This document shows, in pieces, positions 52,579 through 64,000 of a DNA stretch of 64,000 nt. The stretch covers positions 2,108,001 through 2,172,000 of the forward strand of contig NZ_CP018839.1 of assembly GCF_001922305.1 (NCBI RefSeq), given 5' to 3'. Each line of letters begins with the position of its first letter. Position 1 is the first letter of the stretch. The notes below the pieces were generated by a model, which worked only from the letters and a program-made list of their open reading frames with translations, was not told where the DNA came from and searched no databases. Position numbers and translations under genes: made by a program. This DNA is from Thauera chlorobenzoica (lineage in GTDB: Bacteria; Pseudomonadota; Gammaproteobacteria; Burkholderiales; Rhodocyclaceae).

Positions 52579-52715
52579 TGCGGACTTCCTTGGGTGTCTG
52601 GTGGGCAGAAAGACCGCAAATATAAACGAGACCGGGTGATATGGCAAGAGCCGCGGCGACCGCAGCGGGCTGGCCTGCGGTTAGAATGCGGCACCGAATC
52701 AAGCAGGTTCACCCC

Positions 52716-53750
52716 ATGAAAGTTCTCGGCATCGAAACCTCCTGCGACGAAACCGGGGTGGCGATTTATGACACCGGAGCAGGGCTGCTCGCGCACAAGC
52801 TGCATTCGCAGATCGACCTCCATGCGGTGTATGGCGGCGTGGTGCCGGAGCTTGCTTCGCGGGACCACATCCGCCACCTGCCGGTGCTGGTCAAGCAGAC
52901 GCTGGCTGAAGCCGGGATGGATGTCGACCAGATCGACGCTGTCGCCTATACCGCGGGGCCGGGGCTGGCGGGGGCGCTGCTGGTCGGTGCGAGCGTGGCC
53001 GAGTCCTTCGCGCTGGCGCGCGGCATTCCGGTGTTGCCGGTCCACCACCTCGAAGGTCACCTGCTGTCGCCGCTGCTCGCTGCCGATCCGCCTGCCTTTC
53101 CCTTCGTCGCCCTGCTGGTCTCGGGGGGGCATACCCAGCTGATGCGAGTGCGCGGGGTGGGGGACTACGCGCTGCTGGGCGAGTCGGTCGACGATGCCGC
53201 CGGCGAGGCGTTCGACAAGACGGCCAAGCTGCTCGGTCTCGGCTACCCCGGCGGGCCGCAGCTGGCGAAGCTGGCCGAGCAGGGGCGGCCGGGGCGGTTC
53301 CGCCTGCCGCGGCCGATGCTGCATTCGGGCGATCTCGATTTCAGCTTCAGCGGGCTGAAGACGGCCGTGCTCAACGTGGTGTCGGCGCCGGACTGGCAGT
53401 CTGGGCAGGCTGCAGACCTGGCGGCCGAATTCCAGCAGGCGGTGGTTGAGGTGCTGTGCGCGAAGGCGCTCGCCGCGCTGAAAAAGGTGGGGCTGAAAAC
53501 GCTGGTGGTGGCCGGTGGCGTGGGTGCCAACCGTTGTTTGCGCGAGACTCTGGATGCGGCGCTGGCACGGCGCGGCGGGCGGGTGCATTACCCCGAGCCG
53601 GCCTTGTGCACCGATAACGGGGCGATGATCGCGTTCGCTGGCGCGCTGCGTTTTGCCGCGGGCGAGCGCGGGGCGCAGATCGCGACGGTGAGCATTCGCC
53701 CCCGCTGGCCGCTCGCCGAGTTGCGCCCGCCGCGGCCTCCGGCCGCCTGA
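52716..53750 (+). CDS. tsaD: tRNA N6-threonylcarbamoyladenosine transferase TsaD
   Basis: 344 aa. The [18 protein letters not shown] start, metal site HHLEGH (~111-116), [27 protein letters not shown] and [14 protein letters not shown] are all present. Part of the t6A machinery that modifies ANN-decoding tRNAs, including the tRNA that hosts the island. ATG at 52716 gives the family N terminus. Confidence 0.97.
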   Translation: MKVLGIETSCDETGVAIYDTGAGLLAHKLHSQIDLHAVYGGVVPELASRDHIRHLPVLVKQTLAEAGMDVDQIDAVAYTAGPGLAGALLVGASVAESFALARGIPVLPVHHLEGHLLSPLLAADPPAFPFVALLVSGGHTQLMRVRGVGDYALLGESVDDAAGEAFDKTAKLLGLGYPGGPQLAKLAEQGRPGRFRLPRPMLHSGDLDFSFSGLKTAVLNVVSAPDWQSGQAADLAAEFQQAVVEVLCAKALAALKKVGLKTLVVAGGVGANRCLRETLDAALARRGGRVHYPEPALCTDNGAMIAFAGALRFAAGERGAQIATVSIRPRWPLAELRPPRPPAA

Positions 53751-53837
53751 AGGGACGTGCGGCACGCGGCACGCGCCCCGCTGCCGGGGGGAATGGGCCC
53801 CGTCCTGGTTGGGCCTGCCCCGCTCGCGGGCCGGGTC

Positions 53838-54434
53838 CTAGCCTTTGCCGCCGCCGATCTTGCCTTCGGTGCCCGCGCGCAGGCGGACGATGTTCGCCTT
53901 GTGCCGCCAGATCAGCACGGCCGCCATCGCCGCCAGGGCCGCTACCGCCGGTTGCGGGCCGAGAAAGAGCAGGCCGGCGAGGGGCGCCGCCACCGCCGCC
54001 GAGAGCGCCGCCACCGACGAGTAGCGTGAGGTGTAGGCGATCATCAGCCAGATCACCGCACAGAAGATCGCAATCCGGCCATCCACCCCGGCCAGCACGC
54101 CCAGCGCCGTGGCGACGCCCTTGCCGCCGTTGAAGCGCAGGAACACGGTGAAGACGTGGCCGAGAAATGCGGCAAGACCGGCGAGGGCCGCCTGGCCGAT
54201 GTCGAATCCGAGCTCTCCGGCCGCCCATACGGCCAGCCAGCCTTTCAGGCTGTCGCCCAGCAGTGTCAATGCTGCCGCGGCCTTGTTGCCGCTGCGCAGC
54301 ACATTGGTCGCGCCCGGGTTACCGGAGCCGTAGCGGCGCGGGTCCTGCAGGCCGAACAGCTTGCTGGTGACGATGGCAAAGGGGATCGAGCCGAGCAGGT
54401 ATGCGGCAAGGAGAAGAAGTAGCAGCGACATCAT
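53838..54434 (-). CDS. plsY: Acyl-phosphate:glycerol-3-phosphate acyltransferase
   Basis: 198 aa polytopic membrane enzyme, first acylation in phospholipid synthesis. Conserved segments: YLLGSIPFAIVTSKLFGLQD, GSGNPGATNVLRSGNK and FNGGKGVATALGVLAG. Convergent with tsaD, divergent from folB. Confidence 0.95.
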   Translation of the reverse strand: MMSLLLLLLAAYLLGSIPFAIVTSKLFGLQDPRRYGSGNPGATNVLRSGNKAAAALTLLGDSLKGWLAVWAAGELGFDIGQAALAGLAAFLGHVFTVFLRFNGGKGVATALGVLAGVDGRIAIFCAVIWLMIAYTSRYSSVAALSAAVAAPLAGLLFLGPQPAVAALAAMAAVLIWRHKANIVRLRAGTEGKIGGGKG

Positions 54435-54585
54435 GGCTCCAGCGCCCGGCAGTTCGGGGCGGGTCGAAAGATTGTGAGGTGCGCGTGCGGCGCGCGTGCA
54501 GGGTCAGGGCTGCCCGGTGCGTGAAGCATTGTGGTGGAGCCGGGCAGGCACGTTAGAATCGCAGCGATTCTAAACGGGAAGCAGC

Positions 54586-54960
54586 ATGGATTTCATCTTC
54601 ATCGAGGAATTGCGCGTCAAGGCCTGGGTCGGCATTTACGAACGCGAAAAGACCGGGCCGCAGACCGTCGAGCTCAATCTGACCTTCGGCGTCCCCGATT
54701 CGGCGGCGGAGCATGACGACATCGGCGACACCATCGATTATGCAGAGGTCGCGGCGCGCATCCGGCGCGAGCTCGGCGAGCGCCATTTCAATCTCATCGA
54801 GAGTCTCGGTGAATATGTCGTTCGAATGTTATTCGAAGAATTCGGCGCTCCCTGGGTCAAGCTCAAGGTGGCCAAGATCGGGGTAATGAAGGATGTGCGC
54901 CGGGTCGGGGTGTATATCCAGCGCAGCCGGGCGGGCGTGGTCGTGCCGCCGACGGCATGA
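54586..54960 (+). CDS. folB: Dihydroneopterin aldolase
   Basis: 124 aa, folate pathway. Motifs: FIFIEELRVKAWVGIYEREK, DTIDYAEVAARIRREL and the catalytic-region FNLIESLGEYVVRMLFEEF, ending VKLKVAKIGVMKDVRRVGVY. Cytosolic. Confidence 0.95.
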   Translation: MDFIFIEELRVKAWVGIYEREKTGPQTVELNLTFGVPDSAAEHDDIGDTIDYAEVAARIRRELGERHFNLIESLGEYVVRMLFEEFGAPWVKLKVAKIGVMKDVRRVGVYIQRSRAGVVVPPTA

Positions 54961-54995
54961 AAAGCCGCGCTCCGGAGTCAGTCCGGAGCGCGGCC
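54961..54995 (-). terminator. Terminator of the H-NS-like gene
   Basis: A 13-bp stem (54965-54977 with 54983-54995) around GTCAG; on the minus strand it is followed by TTTT. It abuts the folB stop and may serve both genes. Confidence 0.85.
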
Positions 54996-55040
54996 AACGG
55001 CAGGTGTCGCGCTGTGGTTTTCTGCCCGCTGGCGCGCGCC

Positions 55041-55400
55041 TCAGGCGGCGAGTTCTTCCAGCGACTTGCCTTGGGCGATCCAGTCCAGCGCCCATTGCGG
55101 TTTGCGCCCGCGGCCGCTCCAGCCCTGATCCGGGTTGGCCGGGTTGCGATATTTGACCACGCTTGCCGGTTTCGTCTTCTTTCCGGGGGCGCGACGGGCG
55201 CGTTTGGCGGCAGGTTTGGCTTCGGCAACCGGTGCCGTGGCTTCGAGCAGATCGTCCAGCGTCAGCCCTTCGTCAGCCGCCATTTTCTGCATGCGCTTGA
55301 GCAGGGTGCGGCGGGTAGTGTCGCTGCGGCGGCGGATTTCATTTTCGATTCGGGCCTGCAGGCGACGCAGTTCGGGCAAGGTGTAACTGGATAGATCCAT
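55041..55400 (-). CDS. H-NS family nucleoid protein
   Basis: 119 aa. N-terminal coiled-coil oligomerisation part (SSYTLPELRRLQARIENEIR), basic linker (AKPAAKRARRAPGKKTKPAS) and the C-terminal DNA-binding motif YRNPANPDQGWSGRGRKPQW. Start at 55400 (MDLSSYTLPE). Could silence AT-rich foreign DNA such as parts of the island. Confidence 0.93.
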   Translation of the reverse strand: MDLSSYTLPELRRLQARIENEIRRRSDTTRRTLLKRMQKMAADEGLTLDDLLEATAPVAEAKPAAKRARRAPGKKTKPASVVKYRNPANPDQGWSGRGRKPQWALDWIAQGKSLEELAA

Positions 55401-55582
55401 GATTTCTCCGTTGAGGCAATTGATGAAACCGATTATGCCGGTATCAGGGATGCATCCCGGCATTCGATTTGTCGTGATTTTGCCATTGCTTCAATGGAAT
55501 TGAAAATGCATTTTCGCTGAAAAGGACACATGTTGCCCCGATTCTGTGTCTGAAAAGCGGAATTCAACGATTCGCCTTCCGT

Positions 55583-56071
55583 TCAATTGGCCGCTTGAAT
55601 TAGTTTTGGCTGCAGGGCGCGCAACAGGTCGTGAGGGTGGATGCCGACCAGAAAGCCGCGGCGCCCGCCGTTGATGTAGATCAGCGGCAGATCGAGAATG
55701 GTGCGCTCCATATATAGAGGCATCTGCTTGCGGGTGCCGAAGGGCGAGGTGCCGCCGACCAGATAGCCGGTGTGGCGATTGGCCGTTTCCGGCTTGCACG
55801 GCTCGACGTGCTTGCATGGAATCTGGCGGGCGAGTTCCTTGGTCGATACCTTGCAGTCGCCGTGCATCAGCACGATCAGCGGCTGTGCCTTTTCGTCCTC
55901 CATGACCAGCGTCTTGATCACGGCATGCTCGCTGACATTGAGTTCGCGCGACGAAACGGCGGTTCCGCCGTGTTCTTCGTAATCGTACAAATGACTGGAA
56001 AAGGCGATCCCCCGCTGGCGCAAAAAACGCGTGGCCGGCGTTTCGGGAGGATGGGTTTCGCGTTTGCTCAT
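55583..56071 (-). CDS. ybaK: Cys-tRNA(Pro)/Cys-tRNA(Cys) deacylase YbaK
   Basis: 162 aa, trans-editing enzyme. ETPATRFLRQRGIAF start, KTLVMED (catalytic Lys), GDCKVSTKELARQIPCKHVE, GYLVGGTSPFGTRKQMP and INGGRRGFLVGI are typical. ATG 56071 gives MSKRETHPP. Confidence 0.93.
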   Translation of the reverse strand: MSKRETHPPETPATRFLRQRGIAFSSHLYDYEEHGGTAVSSRELNVSEHAVIKTLVMEDEKAQPLIVLMHGDCKVSTKELARQIPCKHVEPCKPETANRHTGYLVGGTSPFGTRKQMPLYMERTILDLPLIYINGGRRGFLVGIHPHDLLRALQPKLIQAAN

Positions 56072-56143
56072 GGTTCCTGCCAGGACGATGAAATTCCACT
56101 GGCGCCCGTATCCGGGCAAATGCCCCGGGGCCGGTATGGGTAA

Positions 56144-57163
56144 TCAGCCGCGTGGATGATGTGCGGCATGCAGTTGCTTGAGGCGCTCGCGCGCAACATG
56201 GGTATAGACCTGCGTGGTCGAAATGTCCGCGTGCCCCAGCAGTAATTGCACTACGCGCAAATCGGCGCCGTGGTTCAATAAATGAGTAGCGAAGGCATGG
56301 CGCAGCGTATGGGGGGAAATGCATTCGCGCGCGATGCCTGCGCTCATGGCGTAGTGTTTGATGATGCGCCAGAACATCTGCCTTGTCATGCCGCGCCCCA
56401 GGCGGGTGACGAACACTTCGTCGCAGCTGCGCCCCGCCAGCAGGACAGGGCGGGCCTGGGCGGTATAGCGCAACAGCCAGTCGGCGGCGATTTCTCCGAG
56501 CGGAACCAGGCGTTCCTTGCTGCCCTTGCCCATCACCCGCAGCACGCCTTCGTTGAGCCCGACCGCGAACACCTTCAGCCCGACCAGTTCGGAAACGCGC
56601 AGGCCCGTGGCGTAGAGCACTTCCACCATGCAGCGGTCGCGCAGGCCTTGCGGCGTATCGATATCGGGCGCGCCCAGCAGGGCTTCGACCTGGATTTCGC
56701 TGAGGGTTTTGGGGAAGCGTTCGGCGGCCATCGGCGAATCCAGCAGCAGGGTCGGATCGTCGCCGATCTCGCCGTTCCCCAGCAGCATGCGGTAATAGCG
56801 CCGCCAGGCCGCGAGCAGGCGGCGCTGGCTGGCCGGTCTGGCGCTGCGGCTGAATTCGGCCAGATAGCCGGCCAGCGCGCCGGCATCGGCCGTGGGCAGG
56901 AGCCGGCCGCGCTCTTCCAGCCAGGCGGCGAAGCGGGCCAGGTCGCTGCGGTAACCGGCCAGGGTGTTCGGTGCCAGGCCGTGCTCGAGCCACAGCGTGT
57001 CGGCGAAGCGGTCGAGCTCGCTGCGGTGCGCTGGCTGCAGTCCCGATTCGCGCGATGGCGGGCGGTCACCGGCGGTCGCCGGGCGGCGTTTCGGTGCCGC
57101 CGGCTTTCCCGGCGTGCGTCGGCTACCGGGGTGCTGGATCGGCGCAGGGCCGGAGGTGCTCAC
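56144..57163 (-). CDS. xerD: Tyrosine recombinase XerD
   Basis: 339 aa, chromosome dimer resolution with XerC. An unusual ~50-residue Pro/Arg-rich N-terminal extension precedes the SAM-like domain (DRFADTLWLEHGLAPNTLAG). Catalytic residues: Arg in ATGLRVSELVGL, Lys in VMGKGSKERLVPLG, HTLRHAFATHLL, LGHADISTTQVYTHV (Tyr). ATG overlaps the ogt stop (ATGA); a later Met could be the true start, which would remove the extension. Confidence 0.93.
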   Translation of the reverse strand: MSTSGPAPIQHPGSRRTPGKPAAPKRRPATAGDRPPSRESGLQPAHRSELDRFADTLWLEHGLAPNTLAGYRSDLARFAAWLEERGRLLPTADAGALAGYLAEFSRSARPASQRRLLAAWRRYYRMLLGNGEIGDDPTLLLDSPMAAERFPKTLSEIQVEALLGAPDIDTPQGLRDRCMVEVLYATGLRVSELVGLKVFAVGLNEGVLRVMGKGSKERLVPLGEIAADWLLRYTAQARPVLLAGRSCDEVFVTRLGRGMTRQMFWRIIKHYAMSAGIARECISPHTLRHAFATHLLNHGADLRVVQLLLGHADISTTQVYTHVARERLKQLHAAHHPRG

Positions 57164-57651
57164 TGCGCGCTTTCGTGCCTCAGCAACCAGCGCTTGACCT
57201 GCAGCAACCAGCCGTCGCGGGCGTTGGCGAAGCCGCCGGGGCCGCTCGCTGCGGTGACGCGGTGACAGGGAACGATCAGCGGAAAGGGGTTCGCCCCGCA
57301 GGCCTGGCCAACCGCCCGTGCGGCGCTGCCGAGGCGGGTGGCGAGTTCGCCGTAGGTGGCGGTGCGGCCGGGCGGGATCGCGCTGATCTGTGCCCAGACC
57401 CGCTGCTGGAACGGGGTGCCGCAGCGGGCCAGGGGAACTGGGAAGGGAAGGTCCGGGGCCTCGATCCAGACTCGCAGCCCGTGCGCCGCCGCACCCGCGG
57501 TATCGTTGCGCGGCGCCAGCAGTGGCGTGCCAGGCGGCAGGAACACCAGCTCGTTTACCGTCCCCTGCCCGGCACGAATGCCGAAGGGGCCGAACGGCAG
57601 GGCGATCACGGCATCGAAACCGTCATCGCAAGGAGGGTGGGTGTTCGTCAT
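57160..57651 (-). CDS. ogt: Methylated-DNA--protein-cysteine methyltransferase
   Basis: 163 aa. Direct repair of O6-alkylguanine. The acceptor motif PLIVPCHRV with Cys near residue 128, the PPGRTATYGELA recognition part, and GFANARDGWLLQVKRWLL are present. No Ada-type regulatory domain, so Ogt-like. Overlaps xerD by four bases. Confidence 0.92.
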   Translation of the reverse strand: MTNTHPPCDDGFDAVIALPFGPFGIRAGQGTVNELVFLPPGTPLLAPRNDTAGAAAHGLRVWIEAPDLPFPVPLARCGTPFQQRVWAQISAIPPGRTATYGELATRLGSAARAVGQACGANPFPLIVPCHRVTAASGPGGFANARDGWLLQVKRWLLRHESAQ

Positions 57652-57672
57652 CGGAGCAGCCGTGGAACGCGC

Positions 57673-58950
57673 TCAGCGGCGGATTTCGCCGTTGCCGAAC
57701 ACGATCCACTTCTGGCTGGTCAAGCCTTCCAGCCCGACCGGACCGCGGGCGTGGATCTTGTCGGTGGAAATGCCGATCTCGGCGCCCAGGCCGTATTCGA
57801 AGCCGTCGGCGAAGCGGGTCGAGGCATTGACCATCACCGAGGACGAATCGACTTCGCGCAGGAAGCGCATCGCGTGGGTGTAGTTCTCGGTGACGATCGC
57901 CTCGGTGTGGCCGGAGCTGTAGGCATTGACGTGCGCGATCGCTTCGTCGATGTCGGCGACGACCTTCACCGCGATGATCGGGGCAAGGTATTCCTCGCGC
58001 CAGTCGGCCTCGGTGGCAGCGACCAGCCTGCCGGCCTCCACTCCGGCTTCGCGCAACAGCGCGAGCGATTCGGCGCAGCCGCGCATCTCCACCCCCTTGG
58101 CGGCGAGCATATGACCGATCGCGGGAAGGTAGAGGTCGGCGACGTCGCGCGCCACCAGCAGCGATTCGGCGGTGTTGCAGGTGCCGTAGCGCTGGGTCTT
58201 GGCGTTGTCGACGATCGGCACGACCTTGGCGGGGTCGGCCTCATCGTCGATATAGACGTGGCAGTTGCCATCCAGGTGCTTGATCACCGGCACCCGGGCG
58301 TCCTTGGAGATGCGTTCGATCAGGCCCTTGCCGCCGCGCGGGACGATGACGTCCACGAACTCGGGCATCGTGATCAGTTCGCCGACCGCGGCGCGGTCGG
58401 TGGTCTCGACCACCTGCACCGCGTGCTCGGGCAGGCCGGCGGCAACCAGTCCGGCACGCACGCAGGCGGCAATCGCGCGGTTGGCTTGGATCGCCTCCTT
58501 GCCGCCGCGCAGGATCGCGGCGTTGCCCGACTTCAGGCACAGCGCCGCGGCGTCGGCGGTGACGTTGGGGCGGGCTTCGTAGATGATCCCGATCACGCCC
58601 AGCGGCACCCGCATCTTGCCCACCTGGATGCCGGAGGGGCGGCGCTTGACGTCGGTGATCTCGCCCACCGGGTCGGGTAGGGCGGCGATCTGTTCGAGCC
58701 CCGCGGCCATCGCCTCGATGCCTTTTTCGTTCAGGGTCAGGCGGTCGATGAGCGCCGCTTCGAGGCCGCTGGCACGGGCCTCGTCGAGGTCCCGGGCGTT
58801 GGCCGCGAGGAGCTCGCTGCGGCGGGCGCGGATTTCGCCCGCCATGGCGAGGAGGGCCGCGTTCTTGTCCCCGGTGGTCGCAGCGGCGAGCCGGCGCGAG
58901 GCGGCGCGGGCCTGGCGGCCCAGGGTGTGCATGTAGTCGTGGATGTCCAT
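57673..58950 (-). CDS. proA: Gamma-glutamyl phosphate reductase
   Basis: 425 aa, proline synthesis step 2 (NADPH). Aldehyde-dehydrogenase fold: [47 protein letters not shown], and the catalytic Cys in [12 protein letters not shown]. Ends [17 protein letters not shown]. Start at 58950. Confidence 0.96.
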   Translation of the reverse strand: MDIHDYMHTLGRQARAASRRLAAATTGDKNAALLAMAGEIRARRSELLAANARDLDEARASGLEAALIDRLTLNEKGIEAMAAGLEQIAALPDPVGEITDVKRRPSGIQVGKMRVPLGVIGIIYEARPNVTADAAALCLKSGNAAILRGGKEAIQANRAIAACVRAGLVAAGLPEHAVQVVETTDRAAVGELITMPEFVDVIVPRGGKGLIERISKDARVPVIKHLDGNCHVYIDDEADPAKVVPIVDNAKTQRYGTCNTAESLLVARDVADLYLPAIGHMLAAKGVEMRGCAESLALLREAGVEAGRLVAATEADWREEYLAPIIAVKVVADIDEAIAHVNAYSSGHTEAIVTENYTHAMRFLREVDSSSVMVNASTRFADGFEYGLGAEIGISTDKIHARGPVGLEGLTSQKWIVFGNGEIRR

Positions 58951-59035
58951 CTCGGTGTCTTTCGGCTTCAAGGTGCGCAGGGCAAGCGTCAATTAGAACA
59001 TCGAACGCCGGTTTCGTGCAGTCGCCGGTGCGCGG

Positions 59036-60046
59036 TCAGCGGCGTCGGGCCAGCCGCAGGCTGAGCTGGAGGAATTCGTCCCAGATATCGCCGGGGGCAA
59101 GGCCCTTGATGACGCGGTCGATGCGCGCGGCGTGCATCAGCGCGGCGCGCAGGCCGCCCTGGGTGAGGCGCGCCAGGGCGCGGCCGACGGCCTGCTGGCG
59201 GCGCGGTTCGAAGATCCGCTCGGCCTTGAACAGCGCCGGCAGCGGCTGGCCGGCGTCCTGGCCGGCGCGTAGCGCGGCGAGGGTGCGGGCTTCGTTGGCC
59301 AGCGCCCACAGCACCAGCGGGGGGGCCGCACCTTCCCCGCGCAGGCCCTCGAGCAGGCGGGCGCAGCGCACCGGATCCCCTTCGACCACGGCCTGGCGCA
59401 GCTTGTCGATGTCGTAGCGGGCGACGTTGAGCACCGCGTCCTGCACCTGTTCCAGGCTCAGCGCGCCTTCCGGGTGGAGTAGGCCGAGCTTGAGGATCTC
59501 CTGGTGGGCGGCGAGCAGATTGCCTTCGACGTGTTCGGCGATGAAGGCCAGCGCCTCCGGAGTGGCGGATTGCTTCTGCAGGGCGAGGCGCTGGCCGATC
59601 CATTGAGGCAGGCGCTCGCGCTCGGGGGCGTTGAGCTCGATGCAGGTCGCAGCTTCGGATACGGCCTTGAACCAGCCCGTCTTGCGCGTCTGCCAGTCGA
59701 TTTCGGGCAGGCTCAGCAGGGTCAGGGTCTGCGCCGGCAGGGCGGCGACGTAGCGCTGCAGGGCTTCGCCGCCGTCGCGCCCCGGCTTGCCGGTGGGAAT
59801 GCGCAGGTCGATCAGCTTGGCGTCGCCGAACAGCGACAGATTGCCCGCGGCCAGCGCCAGCGCATCCCATTTGAAGCCCTGGCCGACGACCAGGGTCTCG
59901 CGTTCCGCGTAACCCTGCCGCCGCGCCGCGGCACGGATCGCATCGGCCGCCTCGAGCACGAGCAGCGGCTCGTTGCCATGCACCATCCACAGCGCCGCCA
60001 GCGGCCGTTCGAGCTGGGCAGCGAGCTGGTCGGGACGCAGATTCAC
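59036..60046 (-). CDS. holA: DNA polymerase III delta subunit
   Basis: 336 aa clamp-loader wrench. DnaG/HolA-type features: LAALWMVHGNEPLLVLEAAD (degenerate AAA+ without Walker A), FGDAKLIDLRIPTGKPGRDG, and the C-terminal collar helices. Follows lptE in the conserved leuS-lptE-holA order. Confidence 0.93.
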   Translation of the reverse strand: MNLRPDQLAAQLERPLAALWMVHGNEPLLVLEAADAIRAAARRQGYAERETLVVGQGFKWDALALAAGNLSLFGDAKLIDLRIPTGKPGRDGGEALQRYVAALPAQTLTLLSLPEIDWQTRKTGWFKAVSEAATCIELNAPERERLPQWIGQRLALQKQSATPEALAFIAEHVEGNLLAAHQEILKLGLLHPEGALSLEQVQDAVLNVARYDIDKLRQAVVEGDPVRCARLLEGLRGEGAAPPLVLWALANEARTLAALRAGQDAGQPLPALFKAERIFEPRRQQAVGRALARLTQGGLRAALMHAARIDRVIKGLAPGDIWDEFLQLSLRLARRR

Positions 60047-60068
60047 GTGAAGATCCGGGCGACGGGAT

Positions 60069-60635
60069 TCAGCCGGGGCGGCTCGTGGTGGCGAGCCGGC
60101 GCATCAACTGCTGCACCAGGTCGTTCTGCATGTCACGGTAGAGGAGTTCCTCTTCCTGTTCCTTGCCCAGCACCTGGCTGTCGTCGAACGTGTATTCGCG
60201 CCTGGCCGACAGGGTGGTGGGCGGGATCAGGGCCTGCCCGGCCTTGTCCAGCACCTGGAAGCGCAGGGTCTGGGTGAGCTGGTACTCGCGCACCTTGCCG
60301 GCCCCGGTGAGGCTGAGGATCTCGCGACCGCGATTGTTGGTGAGGATCCGCAGGCGGGCCTCGGCGTCCTGCTCGTCCTCGGCCACCACGGTCGTTCCGG
60401 TGGTGGCGATCATTCGCCGCAGCCGGGCGCCGAGCTCGGTCTGTGCCGGGGTGTTGATATGCACGGAGGCGAAGCCCAGCTGCTGCGGCCCGCGCAGGTG
60501 AAAGCCACAACCAGCCAGGGTCAGCGCGGCCAGTCCGCTGCCGGCCAGCAGGAGGCGGCGGCGGGCAGCATCAGCGGGGCCGCTCGGCGCCGGGTGGGCG
60601 GGGGGCGGGCAGGCAAGGGGCGGGCGGACAGACAT
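60069..60635 (-). CDS. lptE: LPS-assembly lipoprotein LptE
   Basis: 188 aa. Long basic leader, hydrophobic stretch and lipobox LTLAGCGFHLRG (Cys ~41). LptE-type strands follow (EYQLTQTLRFQVLDKAGQAL, then REYTFDDSQVLGKEQEEELL). Outer-membrane partner of LptD. Between leuS and holA as usual. Confidence 0.92.
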   Translation of the reverse strand: MSVRPPLACPPPAHPAPSGPADAARRRLLLAGSGLAALTLAGCGFHLRGPQQLGFASVHINTPAQTELGARLRRMIATTGTTVVAEDEQDAEARLRILTNNRGREILSLTGAGKVREYQLTQTLRFQVLDKAGQALIPPTTLSARREYTFDDSQVLGKEQEEELLYRDMQNDLVQQLMRRLATTSRPG

Positions 60636-60645
60636 GGGGCGTTCC

Positions 60646-63366
<2,721 letters not shown>

Positions 63367-63693
63367 TCAGGCCGTCTTCTGCGGCGTGCGCAGCCGGCGC
63401 TGCCAGGACTCCTGAAAGGCGACGAACAGGTCTTCCATGGCCAGCAAGGGCAGGCGCCACATGCGGGACTGGCTGCGGACGAAAGGCACGACCTGCGGTG
63501 TGCACAAGGTGCTGCGCTCGTTTTCGAGCAGGCGGGCAAAATGGTCCATTGCCGCGCCCCAGTATTCGGCGTTACCGACCCAGCCGGTCTCTTCGGTGGC
63601 CTCGCGCACGGCCTTGCGCCAGAGGGTCTCGGCACGTTCGATCGAAACGCCCGCCTTATGGGCGTACCACGGTAGAAGTTTGGGAGTCTTCAT
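63367..63693 (-). CDS. Hypothetical protein (108 aa)
   Basis: Soluble, helical: TPKLLPWYAHKAGVSIERAE, then LWRKAVREATEETGWVG and FARLLENERSTLC. Resembles small conserved betaproteobacterial proteins of unknown function. ATG at 63693 has GGAGAACAGACC upstream. Confidence 0.7.
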   Translation of the reverse strand: MKTPKLLPWYAHKAGVSIERAETLWRKAVREATEETGWVGNAEYWGAAMDHFARLLENERSTLCTPQVVPFVRSQSRMWRLPLLAMEDLFVAFQESWQRRLRTPQKTA

Positions 63694-64000
63694 GGTCTGT
63701 TCTCCTGGGCGCGGGGTGTCGCGCCGTGGTCCGAGCCGACCTTGTGGGCCGGGGTTTGAAATTTGGTGCTGCACTGCGGAATAAATATTACTTGTTGCAT
63801 CATGCTGATTAAGAGGTGTGTTTGTCTGTTTTTCAGATGTTAGTCCGAATCAAATCACAAAAGATTCCGCAGTGCACAAAAAATTGATCGCGTGTTGATA
63901 TTTTGCAAATGAACGCGCCAAACAGGCTTTGGCCGTCCGGATGGTCCACTGCCGCCGGTCTTCGAACGGACGCCGGTCCGTGACGACCGGATTACAATGC
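63694..64000. other. Gene-free right edge
   Basis: About 307 bases, AT-rich between 63,770 and 63,910 (likely promoter of the 108-aa gene). No gene seen before the window ends. Confidence 0.5.

Overview
The window looks like a high-GC betaproteobacterial chromosome, most likely Rhodocyclales (Thauera/Azoarcus-like). This rests on the protein style, on gene order (rpsU-dnaG-rpoD with tsaD divergent, leuA-pssA-ilvC-ilvH-ilvI, panC/panB, pcnB-folK) and on heavy use of ATGA start/stop overlaps. The assignment is by recognition only; no search was run.

Bases 1-24,090 and 48,100-64,000 are ordinary core chromosome. The left core holds branched-chain amino acid synthesis (leuA, ilvC, ilvH, ilvI) and pssA, then a three-gene overlapping operon of P-type cation ATPase, Kef-type antiporter and tandem UspA protein. 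It continues with pepN, a CBS-domain protein, panC/panB, a DUF486 protein, folK/pcnB, a HAD hydrolase, hda with an AI-2E type permease, purM and a DUF2784 protein. The right core holds a CAT-anticodon tRNA, rpoD, dnaG, rpsU, tsaD, plsY, folB, an H-NS-like protein, ybaK, xerD, ogt, proA, holA, lptE, leuS and a small unknown gene.

Bases about 24,094-48,074 are an integrated island of about 24 kb. It lies between an intact CAT-anticodon tRNA gene (right end, minus strand) and a 48-base copy of the tRNA 3' end (left end, one base shorter in a C run). A perfect 26-base direct repeat lies just inside each end. The left arm has a P4-type tyrosine integrase, an AlpA/Xis-like small protein, two small overlapping genes and a large DUF927 P-loop protein, followed by about a dozen GGTTACC-type iterons that look like a replication origin. 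The right arm (46.4-47.8 kb) is a short run of small phage/satellite-like genes, one of them frameshifted. Together the two arms resemble a compact satellite or integrative element.

Between the arms lies cargo rich in defence and DNA-handling genes. It includes a membrane-anchored DUF4041 + GIY-YIG nuclease of the SNIPE type, the broken tail of a YgjP-like metallopeptidase operon (possibly a type I restriction scar) and an SRA-like + HNH type IV restriction enzyme. A minus-strand block carries a complete extra metK overlapping an unknown Cys/His-rich gene, a Tat-signal acidic protein and a tandem ribbon-helix-helix regulator. Four copies of an unnamed ~43-46 bp intergenic motif mark this block. 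Further right are a BRCT protein, a YHYH protein, a DUF4236 protein, an SDH_sah ClpP-fold protease with a partner gene, a Staphylococcal-type nuclease coupled to an HTH gene, a LexA-controlled SRAP protein and a PEP-CTERM protein. A second, degenerate tRNA-Ser-like 3' end near 45.95 kb suggests the cargo was built by more than one integration.
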